From contig PDUC01000035.1 in NCBI GenBank assembly GCA_002747255.1, positions 1-64,000 of the forward strand: a DNA stretch of 64,000 nucleotides, given 5' to 3'. This document shows positions 53,777 through 63,082 of the stretch, piece after piece. The translations under genes were made by a program, and so were the position numbers. How positions within the stretch are numbered: position 1 is the stretch's first letter; every line of letters begins with the position of its first letter. Source of the DNA: Acidobacteriota bacterium. Its GTDB lineage: Bacteria > Acidobacteriota > Holophagae > Acanthopleuribacterales > Acanthopleuribacteraceae. The notes below the pieces were generated by a model, which worked only from the letters and a program-made list of their open reading frames with translations, was not told where the DNA came from and ran no database searches.

Positions 53777-54079
53777 ATGAGTGAAAAAATAAGTTCAAAT
53801 AAGAGAAAATACATTCGTTTTGAGCCGGATGATTTGGGCTTTGCCTTTCTCGATTTATCCGTAAACGGTGACTTTGAACCCGAACTGGGAGCATTGGTTT
53901 ATGAGGAGGGTTTTGGTGGTTGTGGCTTGCTAATGGTGAAGTCAAAATGCAGGCTCTCCTTAAATCAAGTGCTGAGAATTAAAATCGATAGTATGCCCAT
54001 TATGAACGCTGAAGTGCGATGGGTAAAAGATGTGGATGATCTTACCTTGCGGGCAGGTATAAGCTACATTCACAATTAA
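53777..54079 (+). CDS. Atypical PilZ-domain protein
   Basis: 100 residues, a single domain. The text opens with KRKYIRFEPDDLGFAFLDL: an R-x-x-x-R pair as in the c-di-GMP-binding loop. After it comes EEGFGGCGLLMVKSKCRLSLNQVLRIKI, where the second PilZ motif (D/N-x-S-x-x-G) should lie; here it is E-x-G-x-x-G, so nucleotide binding may be weakened. The end MNAEVRWVKDVDDLTLRAGISYIHN is a normal PilZ barrel strand. The protein is cytosolic, probably a c-di-GMP effector or a degenerate partner. It follows the aminotransferase gene closely. Confidence 0.65.
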   Translation: MSEKISSNKRKYIRFEPDDLGFAFLDLSVNGDFEPELGALVYEEGFGGCGLLMVKSKCRLSLNQVLRIKIDSMPIMNAEVRWVKDVDDLTLRAGISYIHN

Positions 54080-54182
54080 CTCTTGCTTCTGGATCTTAAA
54101 GGTGCCGTTTTAATAATTGCTCCCATTGGAATAGGGATTGCGTGCACCAGGCGTTATTCCTTGAATCAAGGAAGCATTTGAG

Positions 54183-54470
54183 GTGGCCAATCACCTCAAC
54201 CGTTCCCTGAAAGCAGTAGAACGGTATATACGGACGTTTTGCCGAGTCGTTTATTGCCAATGTACGCTCAAAAATAGCCTTAAGACAGCAATGATCGTAG
54301 GTATTTCCGTACCTTTGGAAAAGGCTTATTGGCAGTTTCACTGTAGTTTAGTGGAAATGCATTTTATCAGGAGCGCTTCGTCGATGTTTTGGTCTGTAGA
54401 GCGCCACTGGATGGCATATGACGGCAAAAAACATTGGTTGATCGAAAAAGGTCAGGAGATGCCCCTGTGA
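54183..54470 (+). pseudogene. DUF1670-like fragment, C-terminal type
   Basis: 95 residues from a GTG at 54183, although the frame without a start continues upstream to a stop at 54162. The start VANHLNRSLKAVERYIRTFCRVVYC resembles the helix-turn-helix part in the middle of DUF1670 proteins, a family often linked with mobile DNA, followed by LKTAMIVGISVPLEKAYWQ as in their C-terminal part. The last 30 residues (MFWSVERHWMAYDGKKHW) look unrelated. The N-terminal half of the family is missing here. It is best read as a remnant. The stop overlaps the GTG of the next small frame, so a coupled functional pair cannot be ruled out. The family assignment is from memory and should be treated as moderate. 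Confidence 0.45.
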
Positions 54471-54676
54471 AGAAAGCAACTGCACCGCAAGAAGCAACCT
54501 GTGGACCTTTACAAAGAAAAACATTCCAAACTGTTCTTAAACGAGAACTTATGGAATATATTTCTTCATTGGGAAGTCTTACCGCATCAGCTTTTGTCAA
54601 CCATTTAGAACACATCGTCGAGGCTTATTATCCACTCACTGATCGCCTACGTATGGGCCAGGTACAAAAAAAATAG
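54467..54676 (+). pseudogene. DUF1670-like fragment, N-terminal type
   Basis: 69 residues from a GTG at 54467 with AGGAG eight bases upstream. GPLQRKTFQTVLKRELMEY and FVNHLEHIVEAYYPLTDRLRMGQV resemble the N-terminus of DUF1670 proteins, after which the frame stops at once (QVQKK). The N-terminal piece thus lies behind the C-terminal piece at 54183, the wrong order for one gene, as if two tandem copies had lost the intervening halves. Confidence 0.45.
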
Positions 54677-54815
54677 ATTAGACAGACAGATATTTTGAGT
54701 AGATGAAAAGCATAAATGCGGTTTAGTGATGTGTGTTCGCAGTAACAAGGGCGCCTGCTCGATGGGTGAAGAGCGGGTCTTCACCCCGAGCTGGTTCCAT
54801 TTTTGCGGTCTGTTC

Positions 54816-57800
54816 CTAGCGTGCCCTGCGAATATCCAGAACGATTGTCCAGCCTTTTGAGCTGGCAAATTGCTGGTCTTTTCCAGACAAGGGTATTTTT
54901 GGAATGGTGACAGATCCCAAAGAGCTTATTTTCTTGAGGCTGCCCTTGCTTTTGATGATGATGCCAATGGACGAAGGTTGGTTCGTGCTGAACTGGCAGA
55001 CATGATTCCACTGCGGGTTTTTACTTTTTATTGGATCTGTTTGGCAGGTGTTTCCCGCAATGGAAACGATGGCAAAAGCATTGGGTGTTCGGGACAGGAT
55101 ACCCCTTGAAGAGGGTAAGTTAATTGCTTTTTTGATGACTAAAGTAAAATTACCCGTGTAATTTTGAATTCGATCTTCATATTGAGCTTTTAACCGGGCT
55201 AATGTTTGTTTGGAAAACCCATATTCAAACCCTTTTGCTTCAGATAGTTTTTCCAGAATGGAAGCGTAAGTCACCGATGTATCGGCACGCACTTGTTTTT
55301 CCCAGTCTACAAGTTTATTGAGCTCCGTTTTTTCCTTTTCAATGCCAGTTTTTAAGTTTTTGATAAAGGAAAAATCTCTTTCATTTTCAAAACCCTTCGA
55401 GTTATCCAGTGCTTTAATGACGACTTTATGGAGCTCGTCATAGGGTTTGTTCATGGATTCGTGAACGCGCTCGATGGAACTGTTGAAGTGTTTCAGCCTT
55501 GTTTCCAACCTGGAAATCTCTTTGCGATAGACTTTCATCTTTTCGATCTGGAGAAGAGAGCGATAAGTAGAGATGGCTTTCGATGGATGGCTGTCAGCTT
55601 CTGATTGAGCTTTTCTTTTTAGCTTACCAATGACATCATTCAAGCGTTTCCGGGCTAGTTCGTGCTCGGAGTCGAGGGACAGGAGTTCCTTGGCACGCCG
55701 GCCTGCGGTAACAAGTTGTCTGGACTTGTATGCCTTTTCCATTCTCTTTACGAGCTTGTCTATTTTTGCCTGATTGAGTTCCCGGCTTAGCTCATTTCTT
55801 TCCAAAAGAAGATCTGCATTTTCGGGTTGAATGCGGGCCATTAAATCCAGCTTAGCGAGTTTCCTGGATTTGCTCAGCTTTTCATCCTGAATATCTGCCT
55901 GAAGGCTGTCGAAAACGGTTTGCCAGGCTTCATCCAATGCGGGTATGGGTTCAATTTGTTCGCGAAGTTGACTGCTAAGTTCCAGAGCTTTGTCCCACTT
56001 TTTCCTTTTAATGGCAGCGTTGATCTGATCCATGGCGGGAAGAATGAGCGTTTCGTCAAGCCAGTTCTTCACTTTTTCTTCAAATACTTCGTTTTTAAAG
56101 GTTGGGTCAATTACCTGGATGATTTGATATTTTTCCCTTGCTTCCAGAACGCGCTCATCTTCAAGCAGATTCGTGGCTGTCTGGATTTCTGTATCTAAAA
56201 TCTGCTGGCGTACCTGTTTGGCTTCCTCGTTGTCTGGCTCTATTTCAAACACTTTTCGAAGCATTGCGATGGCATTTTGGTTGCTGTCATCGTAGAAGTA
56301 CCCGTCTTCCATGTAGGAACGAGCTCTTTCAAGGTAATCGGAAATTTGATTTTCGCGGTTTTTAATGCGCTCTTCGAGATCTCTCAACCGGCCCAGAGAG
56401 TCGTTGTATTCGGGGTTTTCCTGAACGAGCGCTTTCCATTTAGTTAAAGCCTCTTCCCAGTTTTCACTTTCTTCCGCTTGTTTTGCTTCATCAAACATAA
56501 GCTGCCAGGCTTCGTTCTGTTGGCTTTGTCTATGAAACCAGAGTCCAACGGCTCCGGCTGCCGCTACGAAAACAGCGGCTACCAGGATGGGAATAAGCAG
56601 ATTCTTCTTTTTCTTTGGTTCACTTGAGGAGGCAGGAGTCGACTTTTTCGTTACTTCAACATGTTCAGGTGCCGCTTCAGGTGTTGGGGGAATCTCTGGT
56701 TGGAGAGATGGCAATGGATCAGAGTCCTGGGTTGAGTGGGAAGGCGGTGTATAGATTTTGGTTGGCGTATATGGCGGGTACGAGGATGTCGAGGAATTAG
56801 AGCTTATGTCGAGAGTTGAAAACGGGTTGTCTTTTTGTATGGAGTCCAGCAACTCTCTAGCTTCCGTATGATCGGGCTGCATATTGAGAATGCGATGCAG
56901 TTTTTCTCCCGCCATCTGCAGATTGCCTTTTGAGATCAGGGTTTGTGACTCCGTTAGAAGCCAGGTAACTTCACTTTGAGTTTTGTGCTTGTCTGTAAGG
57001 CGTTTCTCAAGATCGAGGAGCTGCTGTGTACGGGGTACTTTGCCAATGCCTTTTCGCATGGTCTCCAGGGCTTGTTCGATCTTGCCCTGGTTTTCCAGTT
57101 CCAGAATTTGTTCGTACATTGCTTTAGAGGCCGATAACCCGTCTCTTTTCTGTTCCAGTTTCTTGAGGATGACTTTCGCAAATCCGTGATTGGGGTCTTC
57201 CTTTAACAGTTCGTTAACCAGTTTGTCGGCTTCTTCATCGTTGCCGTTTTGTATGAGCTGTCTCAAACGCTTCTCTGTTTTCTTGATGAAGTCTTTTTTC
57301 AGGGCTGAATGCAGTCTCTCTTCAAGTTCTTTCAGAGTATGGCCATCGGGAAATTTTGCTTTCAATTCCGATAATTCTTTTCGGGCGGTATCAAACTGTC
57401 TGTTTTGAATGGCGATTTGGACGTTGAGAATTCCCTCTTCCAGAAGTGGCTGTTCGTTCATGTCAACGGTGAATTCGGTTCCTATGTCATCTTCGATTCC
57501 TATGGGAATGGTTTCACCAGAGCTTATTGGTTTTTCGCTTGACATGATATGAACCTGCTCGGCGATTTGCTTTCTCAGGTTAACAGCCCTGTGGTTTTGC
57601 GGGAACTCAGCAATGAGTGAGTCGAGCATTGCCAGCGCTTCAGTGAACTGACCACTATCGCGCTTGAGACGGACGGCCTCCAGTCTTTTCTCCTGGGGGT
57701 CTTGTTCTCCCTGCAGGGACTCAAGAGCGGCAAGCGCCTCCTGGTTTTCAGGGTCAGCGAGAAGGACTCTGGCTAAAGCGAATAACGCGGGTTCGTCACG

Positions 57801-59093
57801 GAGCCTTTTTGCCGCGTTGAGTAAGACGTCGGTTGCGATGGCTGGCCGCAGGGCGTTTAGAGGTCTGATGTCCATGAGCGATTGACACTTCTTGAACACG
57901 CCTTTTGCCTCTTTATGGAACGGGTGGATTGTCAGTACTTCCTCGAGCACACGCATTGCCTGGTATGGGTGACCCGATTTGATGTAGTTTTTTGCCGTTT
58001 GGGTTTTAGTCTCCAATTCATCGTGGTTCAACATGTCTGCTAGTTCATTGGCGACATCCTTTAATTCTGCTCTGACACCAAATAATCGGATGAGAAGTTC
58101 AAGTTGAGGTAACGCTTCTTTTGACTTCCCCTTTAAGACGTGCTCTTTGAGTTTTGAAAACTCGGATTGAAACTCTTTGGATTCCGCCTCATCCAGGTCT
58201 TTGTCCGATGTGTGGGTAAACGGACGGAACATAACTTGATTCAGTGGCGAAAGCAGCAGGAAAAGAGCTTCTCGCAGTTCGGAAAAACTACCAAAACGTT
58301 GGTTTTTTCTTTTAGCCAGCATCCTTTGCAGTACCCTCGCTAAGCCGATATTGATTTCCGGATTAAGTGCCTGAGGGTTGGGCGGCATGGATTTTAAATG
58401 CGCGTTCATGACATCCTGATAGGGTCCGGAAAAAGGCTGCCTGCCTGTTACCATTTCAAACAGAATTAACCCGAGAGAGTAAATATCAGAAGCTATAGTC
58501 AGTTCCTGGTCGCCAAAATGCTCTGGAGAAAAATAGGCTGCGTCCCAGTAATGCTGGGCTCCAATTTGTTTGCCCAGCAGATTTTCCATTTCATAGAGGC
58601 CATAGTTTTTTACGAACATATCACCGGAGGGCAGAATAATCAGATTGCTTGGCTTGAGCTGGAAATGAGCCGTTCCTCTGGAATAAATCGTTTCAAGTGA
58701 TTTAATGACTTGAAGGATGAGCGGTATTGCTCGGTCGGGTTTCAGATTGCTGATTTTGGAGAGATAGGATTTTAGGTCGATTCCAGGTTCGTATTTTGAG
58801 AGAAAACCGAGATGTTCTCCAACGCGCTCCAAGCCCGCTGTTTTTTGAATGAGAGGCTCATTCATATCCTGAAGCGTGAAGCCAAAATCCTGCCATAAGT
58901 TATTCAGTGCTTCTTCCTGATGTGGCTCAATGTGGTACAAACGCGCCCAGAAAAGCTCACCACTTTCTTGTTTGGTGAGCAGAACCTCTGTCCAGAAGGC
59001 ACCCAGTTCCAGAATGTCATTGACAAAATACTCAGGTTGGGCCTTTTTGTTCAACCAATTGCGGTACTTAGCTATTCCGGGAATTCGATTCAT
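54816..59093 (-). CDS. Pseudokinase-TPR-membrane-C2 protein
   Basis: 1425 residues. Residues 20-290 have a eukaryotic-type kinase fold: HFQLKPSNL (143-151) in place of HRDLKPxN, KNYGLY (162-167) in place of DFG, YFSPEHFG (APE-like) and SDIYSLGLILFEMVTGRQPF (202-221). The VAIK lysine position reads ARLY with Arg. All three catalytic residues are changed, so it should be a pseudokinase. TPR-like helices fill 310-740, a proline/serine linker follows, then one membrane helix at about 829-852, then more helical TPR/coiled-coil text to about 1300. The last 115 residues are C2-like (FTLVIKKAINLPSS, NAFAIVSIAG, NPQWNHVCQF, LGSVTIPKIPLSG). The C2 part would sit outside the cytosol. An extended -10 promoter lies upstream (59139-59147). 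Its role is probably sensing or scaffolding. Confidence 0.85.
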   Translation of the reverse strand: MNRIPGIAKYRNWLNKKAQPEYFVNDILELGAFWTEVLLTKQESGELFWARLYHIEPHQEEALNNLWQDFGFTLQDMNEPLIQKTAGLERVGEHLGFLSKYEPGIDLKSYLSKISNLKPDRAIPLILQVIKSLETIYSRGTAHFQLKPSNLIILPSGDMFVKNYGLYEMENLLGKQIGAQHYWDAAYFSPEHFGDQELTIASDIYSLGLILFEMVTGRQPFSGPYQDVMNAHLKSMPPNPQALNPEINIGLARVLQRMLAKRKNQRFGSFSELREALFLLLSPLNQVMFRPFTHTSDKDLDEAESKEFQSEFSKLKEHVLKGKSKEALPQLELLIRLFGVRAELKDVANELADMLNHDELETKTQTAKNYIKSGHPYQAMRVLEEVLTIHPFHKEAKGVFKKCQSLMDIRPLNALRPAIATDVLLNAAKRLRDEPALFALARVLLADPENQEALAALESLQGEQDPQEKRLEAVRLKRDSGQFTEALAMLDSLIAEFPQNHRAVNLRKQIAEQVHIMSSEKPISSGETIPIGIEDDIGTEFTVDMNEQPLLEEGILNVQIAIQNRQFDTARKELSELKAKFPDGHTLKELEERLHSALKKDFIKKTEKRLRQLIQNGNDEEADKLVNELLKEDPNHGFAKVILKKLEQKRDGLSASKAMYEQILELENQGKIEQALETMRKGIGKVPRTQQLLDLEKRLTDKHKTQSEVTWLLTESQTLISKGNLQMAGEKLHRILNMQPDHTEARELLDSIQKDNPFSTLDISSNSSTSSYPPYTPTKIYTPPSHSTQDSDPLPSLQPEIPPTPEAAPEHVEVTKKSTPASSSEPKKKKNLLIPILVAAVFVAAAGAVGLWFHRQSQQNEAWQLMFDEAKQAEESENWEEALTKWKALVQENPEYNDSLGRLRDLEERIKNRENQISDYLERARSYMEDGYFYDDSNQNAIAMLRKVFEIEPDNEEAKQVRQQILDTEIQTATNLLEDERVLEAREKYQIIQVIDPTFKNEVFEEKVKNWLDETLILPAMDQINAAIKRKKWDKALELSSQLREQIEPIPALDEAWQTVFDSLQADIQDEKLSKSRKLAKLDLMARIQPENADLLLERNELSRELNQAKIDKLVKRMEKAYKSRQLVTAGRRAKELLSLDSEHELARKRLNDVIGKLKRKAQSEADSHPSKAISTYRSLLQIEKMKVYRKEISRLETRLKHFNSSIERVHESMNKPYDELHKVVIKALDNSKGFENERDFSFIKNLKTGIEKEKTELNKLVDWEKQVRADTSVTYASILEKLSEAKGFEYGFSKQTLARLKAQYEDRIQNYTGNFTLVIKKAINLPSSRGILSRTPNAFAIVSIAGNTCQTDPIKSKNPQWNHVCQFSTNQPSSIGIIIKSKGSLKKISSLGSVTIPKIPLSGKDQQFASSKGWTIVLDIRRAR

Positions 59094-59396
59094 GTCTTGT
59101 CTCCTAATGAATCATATCTTTGCTTTTAACATGATTCCACTATAGCACAACTCCTCCGGTTTTGGCAGGTAAGAGTCACGTCATCTGCATGTCATGGAGG
59201 CAGATTGCCAGCTTTCTGTTGTTATCTGCTCTCCTTGGTGGCGTTTCAGAGTGAAAACGGTCCTTTTTACGGATGAATTGAAGGTGATCCTGATGGTTTC
59301 GTTTTAATGACACTGGACGAAGAGGCTCCTGTTCGGCGTTTTGTAAAATGCACGGTTTAGAAAAATGTCAAAAAGGAATGAATACACTTTCGCGTG
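59094..59396. promoter_or_regulatory. Intergenic gap with the promoter of the pseudokinase gene
   Basis: On the minus strand TGCTATAGT (59147-59139) is an extended -10 element for the gene that begins at 59093 behind the ribosome site AGGAGA. The remaining bases up to 59396 show no gene and no clear terminator for the RND gene ending at 59397. Confidence 0.5.
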
Positions 59397-61796
59397 TTAC
59401 TGGGTACTCTCTTCCTTTCCAAAAACAGCAAACTGTTTGAGCAGGACGGGGGTCACGAAGTAATCTGTGGCCAGGGCCGAGAAAATGCCGGCTCCTATGA
59501 GAATAGCCATGTTGATGAATACCTTGACATCCGAAATCATAAAAGCGGAAAAGCTCAAGATCAGTACCAGTGAGGTGTAAAACATGGCGGAGCCCACCAC
59601 CAGAAAGGTTCTGCGGGTGGCGGCCTGATAATTGCCGGTTAGCTGAAAGCCCAGCTGACTGTGGCTGATGAAATGAATGGTGTCGTCCACGGCCAGACCC
59701 AGCAGCATGGGCATCATCGTCACGGTCATCATGTCCAGCGGGATATTGGCGAAGCCCATGATGCCTGCCACGGCCAGGGCGGGTGCCACGTTGGGAATCA
59801 TGCCGATGAGACCCAGACGCAGGCTTCCAAAGACCAGACTCATAAGAAGCGTAATAATGACCAGGGCAACGAGAAAAGAAGCAATTTGTCCCCATGTCAC
59901 GTAATTTTGCATCACCGTGTATTGGGAAATGGATCCGATTAACAGCACGTGCGCGTTGGGGAAAAGCTCTTTGGCTCGTTTCTGTATGAACTTCAGTTCA
60001 CGCATGGCTTCCCCTGAATTGTAATCCGTCATTTCGACCATGAGTCGTAAGCGCTGATAGTCGTAGTCCACCCAGCGTTCGGCTTCGGCTCCACCGGCAT
60101 TCTCGTAGAGAAGTAATTGCTGGGCAATTGCTTCGCGGGTTTCAGGAATGCGGTAGTAGGCCGCGTCTCCATCATTCATAACCTGATTCATGTCCTTGAT
60201 TACATCCAGCAGGGACGAGACTTTTTTGGTCAGAGGCAGGGTTTCCACTTCCTGGGTTAGAATATCGAATTTGTTGAGATTTTCCGGTTCTTTGACCATA
60301 CCGGGTTCGGGAAATTCAATGGCAATTCCATAGGAGTAAAGTGAACCCACCGGGGTGTCGGCTATATGGGTAATGCGCTTCACATAGGGCACTTTCAGGC
60401 CAAAGGTACGGCGCACATCAAAGGAAACATCCATTTGGAAAAGGCCTGTCAGGCAAATGGCCACCATGACAAAAAACACGAGCAGTACGGTTTTAGGTCG
60501 GTTCAGCACCCGTTTCCCCAGCCAGAGCATCAGCTTGTCAACGCCTTGATGCCCCTTGTTGCTATCCGCGGCCCGGACTTGACCGGTTCGGGCATCATGG
60601 GGCGTTTCAAGGTCAATTGCCTTGTGAGGCGTTTTGTTTTTCCCAAAACTGAGCAGGGTTGGCAGCATGACGATTACCAGCACATAGATTACCCCGACCA
60701 GAGAGGAAGAAGTGAGTCCGATCCACCGGATAGGCCGCATGGGAACCATCCAGAAGGAGAGAAGAGCCACCATGGTGGTCAGGGCACAGAACAAAAGAGG
60801 CCATCCGGTTTCTTCTATGGCATGCAAAAGCGATTTTCTGCGATGGCCTGTGGCGGCCAGTTCCCTGCGGGAAAAGTTAAAAATATGAATGGAATAACTG
60901 GTGGTGATGGCAATTCCCAGGAAAATGGGTATGAAGACCATGGAGGGATCCACCGATATTCCCAGATAACCCTGAATTCCAAATACAACAATCATACTGC
61001 CAACCAGAGTGATAAAGGGAAAAATCACGCCCCGCACGTTGCGCAAAAAAAAGGCCAGCGTCAGCATGGTGACCAACAAGGCCAAACCCAACAGTTTGGG
61101 CGTTTCCCTGTCAAAAAAAGCCATTTTATCGTGAGCGATAACGGGTAGCCCCGTTAGTTTTGGGTTGAGAAAGGCGTATTGTTGCTGATCTGCCACTTCA
61201 TGGGCCATGCGGCCAATGGCAAGTTCGGGATTTTCAATGCCTTTTTCACTCCAGTCATCGGGCAGGGGCTTTAAACGCAGCATCAGCCAGGTGTAACGGC
61301 CATCTTCGGAAACAAGGCGATTTTTAAGCGCTTTTTTAGCCAAGGCTTTGTATCGAATGGTTGAAAGACTCTCCCGGTCGGTGGGTATGGGGTCTGGAAC
61401 CAACTGATTGATATCAATGCCCTCGGCGGTTCCGGTAATATATTCAAGGTCTGCCAGTGAAATCACATCGTCTGCATAGGGTACTTTTTGCCTTAGTTCC
61501 AGGCCGAGCTTGCGGATACCGGTAAGTGCTTCACGGGAAAATACGTTGTCCGTCTCGATCAGCACGCCACAGAACTCGTCATTTCCAAAGATGTCCTCAA
61601 ATTCCTCTTTTACCTGCAATAGCTCATCATCTTCAAGAAACCAGCTTTCCACATCTGTTTCCATGCGTATCTGGTTGAGCCCGAAAAACGCTGCGGCAAT
61701 TAAAATAAAGAATGCGGCAATATTGAGTAAACGAAAACGCAGGATGATTTCGCCTGCAGCATAAAATCGGTCATTCATTTTCCTTATATCAAGCAT
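59397..61796 (-). CDS. RND-superfamily (MMPL/SSD-like) transporter
   Basis: 799 residues; the ATG follows GAGG by seven bases. It has the two-halved RND plan: an N-terminal helix (LLNIAAFFILIAAAFFGL), a periplasmic loop of about 200 residues (METDVESWFLEDDELLQ), five or six helices (LLGLALLVTMLTLAFFL ... IFLGIAITTSYSIHIF), then the same again in the second half ending VFINMAILIGAGIFSALATDYFVTPVLL. The text FLGIAITTSYSIHI and GLAVDDTIHF are the conserved D-like helix-4 positions of the proton path. It belongs to the hydrophobe/lipid exporter group (MMPL/HpnN-like). It is the third gene of an operon with an outer-membrane barrel and a LolA-like protein, which suggests lipid or lipoprotein export across the envelope. 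The cargo is unknown. Confidence 0.88.
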   Translation of the reverse strand: MLDIRKMNDRFYAAGEIILRFRLLNIAAFFILIAAAFFGLNQIRMETDVESWFLEDDELLQVKEEFEDIFGNDEFCGVLIETDNVFSREALTGIRKLGLELRQKVPYADDVISLADLEYITGTAEGIDINQLVPDPIPTDRESLSTIRYKALAKKALKNRLVSEDGRYTWLMLRLKPLPDDWSEKGIENPELAIGRMAHEVADQQQYAFLNPKLTGLPVIAHDKMAFFDRETPKLLGLALLVTMLTLAFFLRNVRGVIFPFITLVGSMIVVFGIQGYLGISVDPSMVFIPIFLGIAITTSYSIHIFNFSRRELAATGHRRKSLLHAIEETGWPLLFCALTTMVALLSFWMVPMRPIRWIGLTSSSLVGVIYVLVIVMLPTLLSFGKNKTPHKAIDLETPHDARTGQVRAADSNKGHQGVDKLMLWLGKRVLNRPKTVLLVFFVMVAICLTGLFQMDVSFDVRRTFGLKVPYVKRITHIADTPVGSLYSYGIAIEFPEPGMVKEPENLNKFDILTQEVETLPLTKKVSSLLDVIKDMNQVMNDGDAAYYRIPETREAIAQQLLLYENAGGAEAERWVDYDYQRLRLMVEMTDYNSGEAMRELKFIQKRAKELFPNAHVLLIGSISQYTVMQNYVTWGQIASFLVALVIITLLMSLVFGSLRLGLIGMIPNVAPALAVAGIMGFANIPLDMMTVTMMPMLLGLAVDDTIHFISHSQLGFQLTGNYQAATRRTFLVVGSAMFYTSLVLILSFSAFMISDVKVFINMAILIGAGIFSALATDYFVTPVLLKQFAVFGKEESTQ

Positions 61797-61804
61797 TGCA
61801 AACC

Positions 61805-63082
61805 TCAGTAGTTGTATTTGGCCTTAATCCAGAACTGGGAGTTGTTTTCATAGGCTTTAAACAACCCTTTATGGCCCTGAAAAATGTCCAGGCCAGCTGA
61901 CAGGTGAAAACCGTCAGATACTTCATAGTCCGTCTTGATTCGGTCGTAAAGACCGCTGTCTTCACAGTCGATGTAAATCATGTTGGAGAGGGTCAGCCGC
62001 TCATTCATGAGCTTTTTTGAAACATTCAGGGTGCAGAGAAAACGGTTTGCCGGAGCTGAAAGAACCGGTTCGTGATTCAAAATGGATTCACCCACCAGCT
62101 GAGCGGTAAGGGTCCAGTCATGGCCGGGAGTCCAATCCACTCCGGCCAGCCATTTGACGAGATTTTTGACCAGAGGTTCAAGGGTTAAAGAATCACAGGC
62201 AAGGCGTTGTCCCCGGTAGAAGGCCGTTTCTCCGCGAAAAACAAAATCCGACCAGGGCCTGGAAAAGGCAAGTCCGTAGATGGTTACCCGGTGGTGTCTG
62301 GGGCTCAGTATCAGGGAATCATCGTGATTGGGTGCATCCACCACAGGATGAAGTACCGGGGTGTCATCCCAGCTGTAGAAGACCGAAGCCGCCACGTCCA
62401 GGCCGGAAAAATAGCCCGACATCCTGAAGGCGACTTCCGTGTTTTCAAACGACGTGTCAGGGGTGTCTGCCGGCAGAAAAACGATGCCGTTTTGGTACTC
62501 GGCATGCTGGGATACAGCCCAGGGGTTGTCGCCTTCGGGATAAACCGCTTCGCGAAACACCGGAACAAGAATCAATTCACTTGTAAACGTGTTCCCTAAA
62601 TAGCGAAAACGGGCCGCATCTACCGGCATGCGTATTTCATCCATTTCCCGCGTGAGCGATTCCGTAAAGTCCGGCGGTGAAATTACATCCGTAATTTGTA
62701 CACCGTCGGCCTGTCCCCAGATGATGATCTGGCGACCCATGCGCATGTCCCAGGTGTCATCCACGTGCTCAACCCAGCACTCGCGAATATCGGTTCCGGT
62801 TTCTTTGGCAATTGTCCAGTTTTTTTCGCCATCCAGGGAACAATACAGGTAAAGCCACTTGAAATCGGCCCTTGTCTCGAGCCGGATTCGAGCTCTGGAG
62901 GTGATTTTATCGTGGGGTGGTTTGGTTCTGATGGAGTGAATGGTATCCAGGTGTCCAGAAACTTCCAGCCAGTTGGGCAACGTTCTTTTTGGCTCCCCTG
63001 AGAAAGAGGGTATTCCCGCGAGAAGCGGCAGCACAAAAATCAGCTGTCGGAAGGCGAGAATCCGGAAGTGCTTTCTCGACAT
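61805..63082 (-). CDS. DUF1302-like outer-membrane beta-barrel protein
   Basis: 425 residues from an ATG at 63082 that overlaps the stop of the previous gene (TGATG); a TTG just before (63085) is an alternative. A signal peptide comes first (HFRILAFRQLIFVLPLLAG). The mature part has alternating strands with aromatic girdles and ends in KAKYNY, the terminal aromatic typical of outer-membrane barrels. MRMGRQIIIWGQADGVQITDVISPPDF is close to the DUF1302/alginate-export-like signature (G-R-Q-x-x-x-W-G). It is probably the outer-membrane channel or receptor of the RND system encoded after it. Confidence 0.8.
   Translation of the reverse strand: MSRKHFRILAFRQLIFVLPLLAGIPSFSGEPKRTLPNWLEVSGHLDTIHSIRTKPPHDKITSRARIRLETRADFKWLYLYCSLDGEKNWTIAKETGTDIRECWVEHVDDTWDMRMGRQIIIWGQADGVQITDVISPPDFTESLTREMDEIRMPVDAARFRYLGNTFTSELILVPVFREAVYPEGDNPWAVSQHAEYQNGIVFLPADTPDTSFENTEVAFRMSGYFSGLDVAASVFYSWDDTPVLHPVVDAPNHDDSLILSPRHHRVTIYGLAFSRPWSDFVFRGETAFYRGQRLACDSLTLEPLVKNLVKWLAGVDWTPGHDWTLTAQLVGESILNHEPVLSAPANRFLCTLNVSKKLMNERLTLSNMIYIDCEDSGLYDRIKTDYEVSDGFHLSAGLDIFQGHKGLFKAYENNSQFWIKAKYNY

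Noticed and set aside
54162-54676. An intact insertion sequence
   Set aside because: No transposase and no terminal inverted repeats or target duplications were seen around the DUF1670-like pieces.
54816-59093. Active serine/threonine protein kinase
   Set aside because: HRD, DFG and VAIK key residues are all replaced, so catalysis is unlikely.
60366-61148. A 260-residue frame opposite the RND transporter
   Set aside because: His/Gly/Gln-rich shadow text typical of antisense to a GC-rich membrane protein gene.
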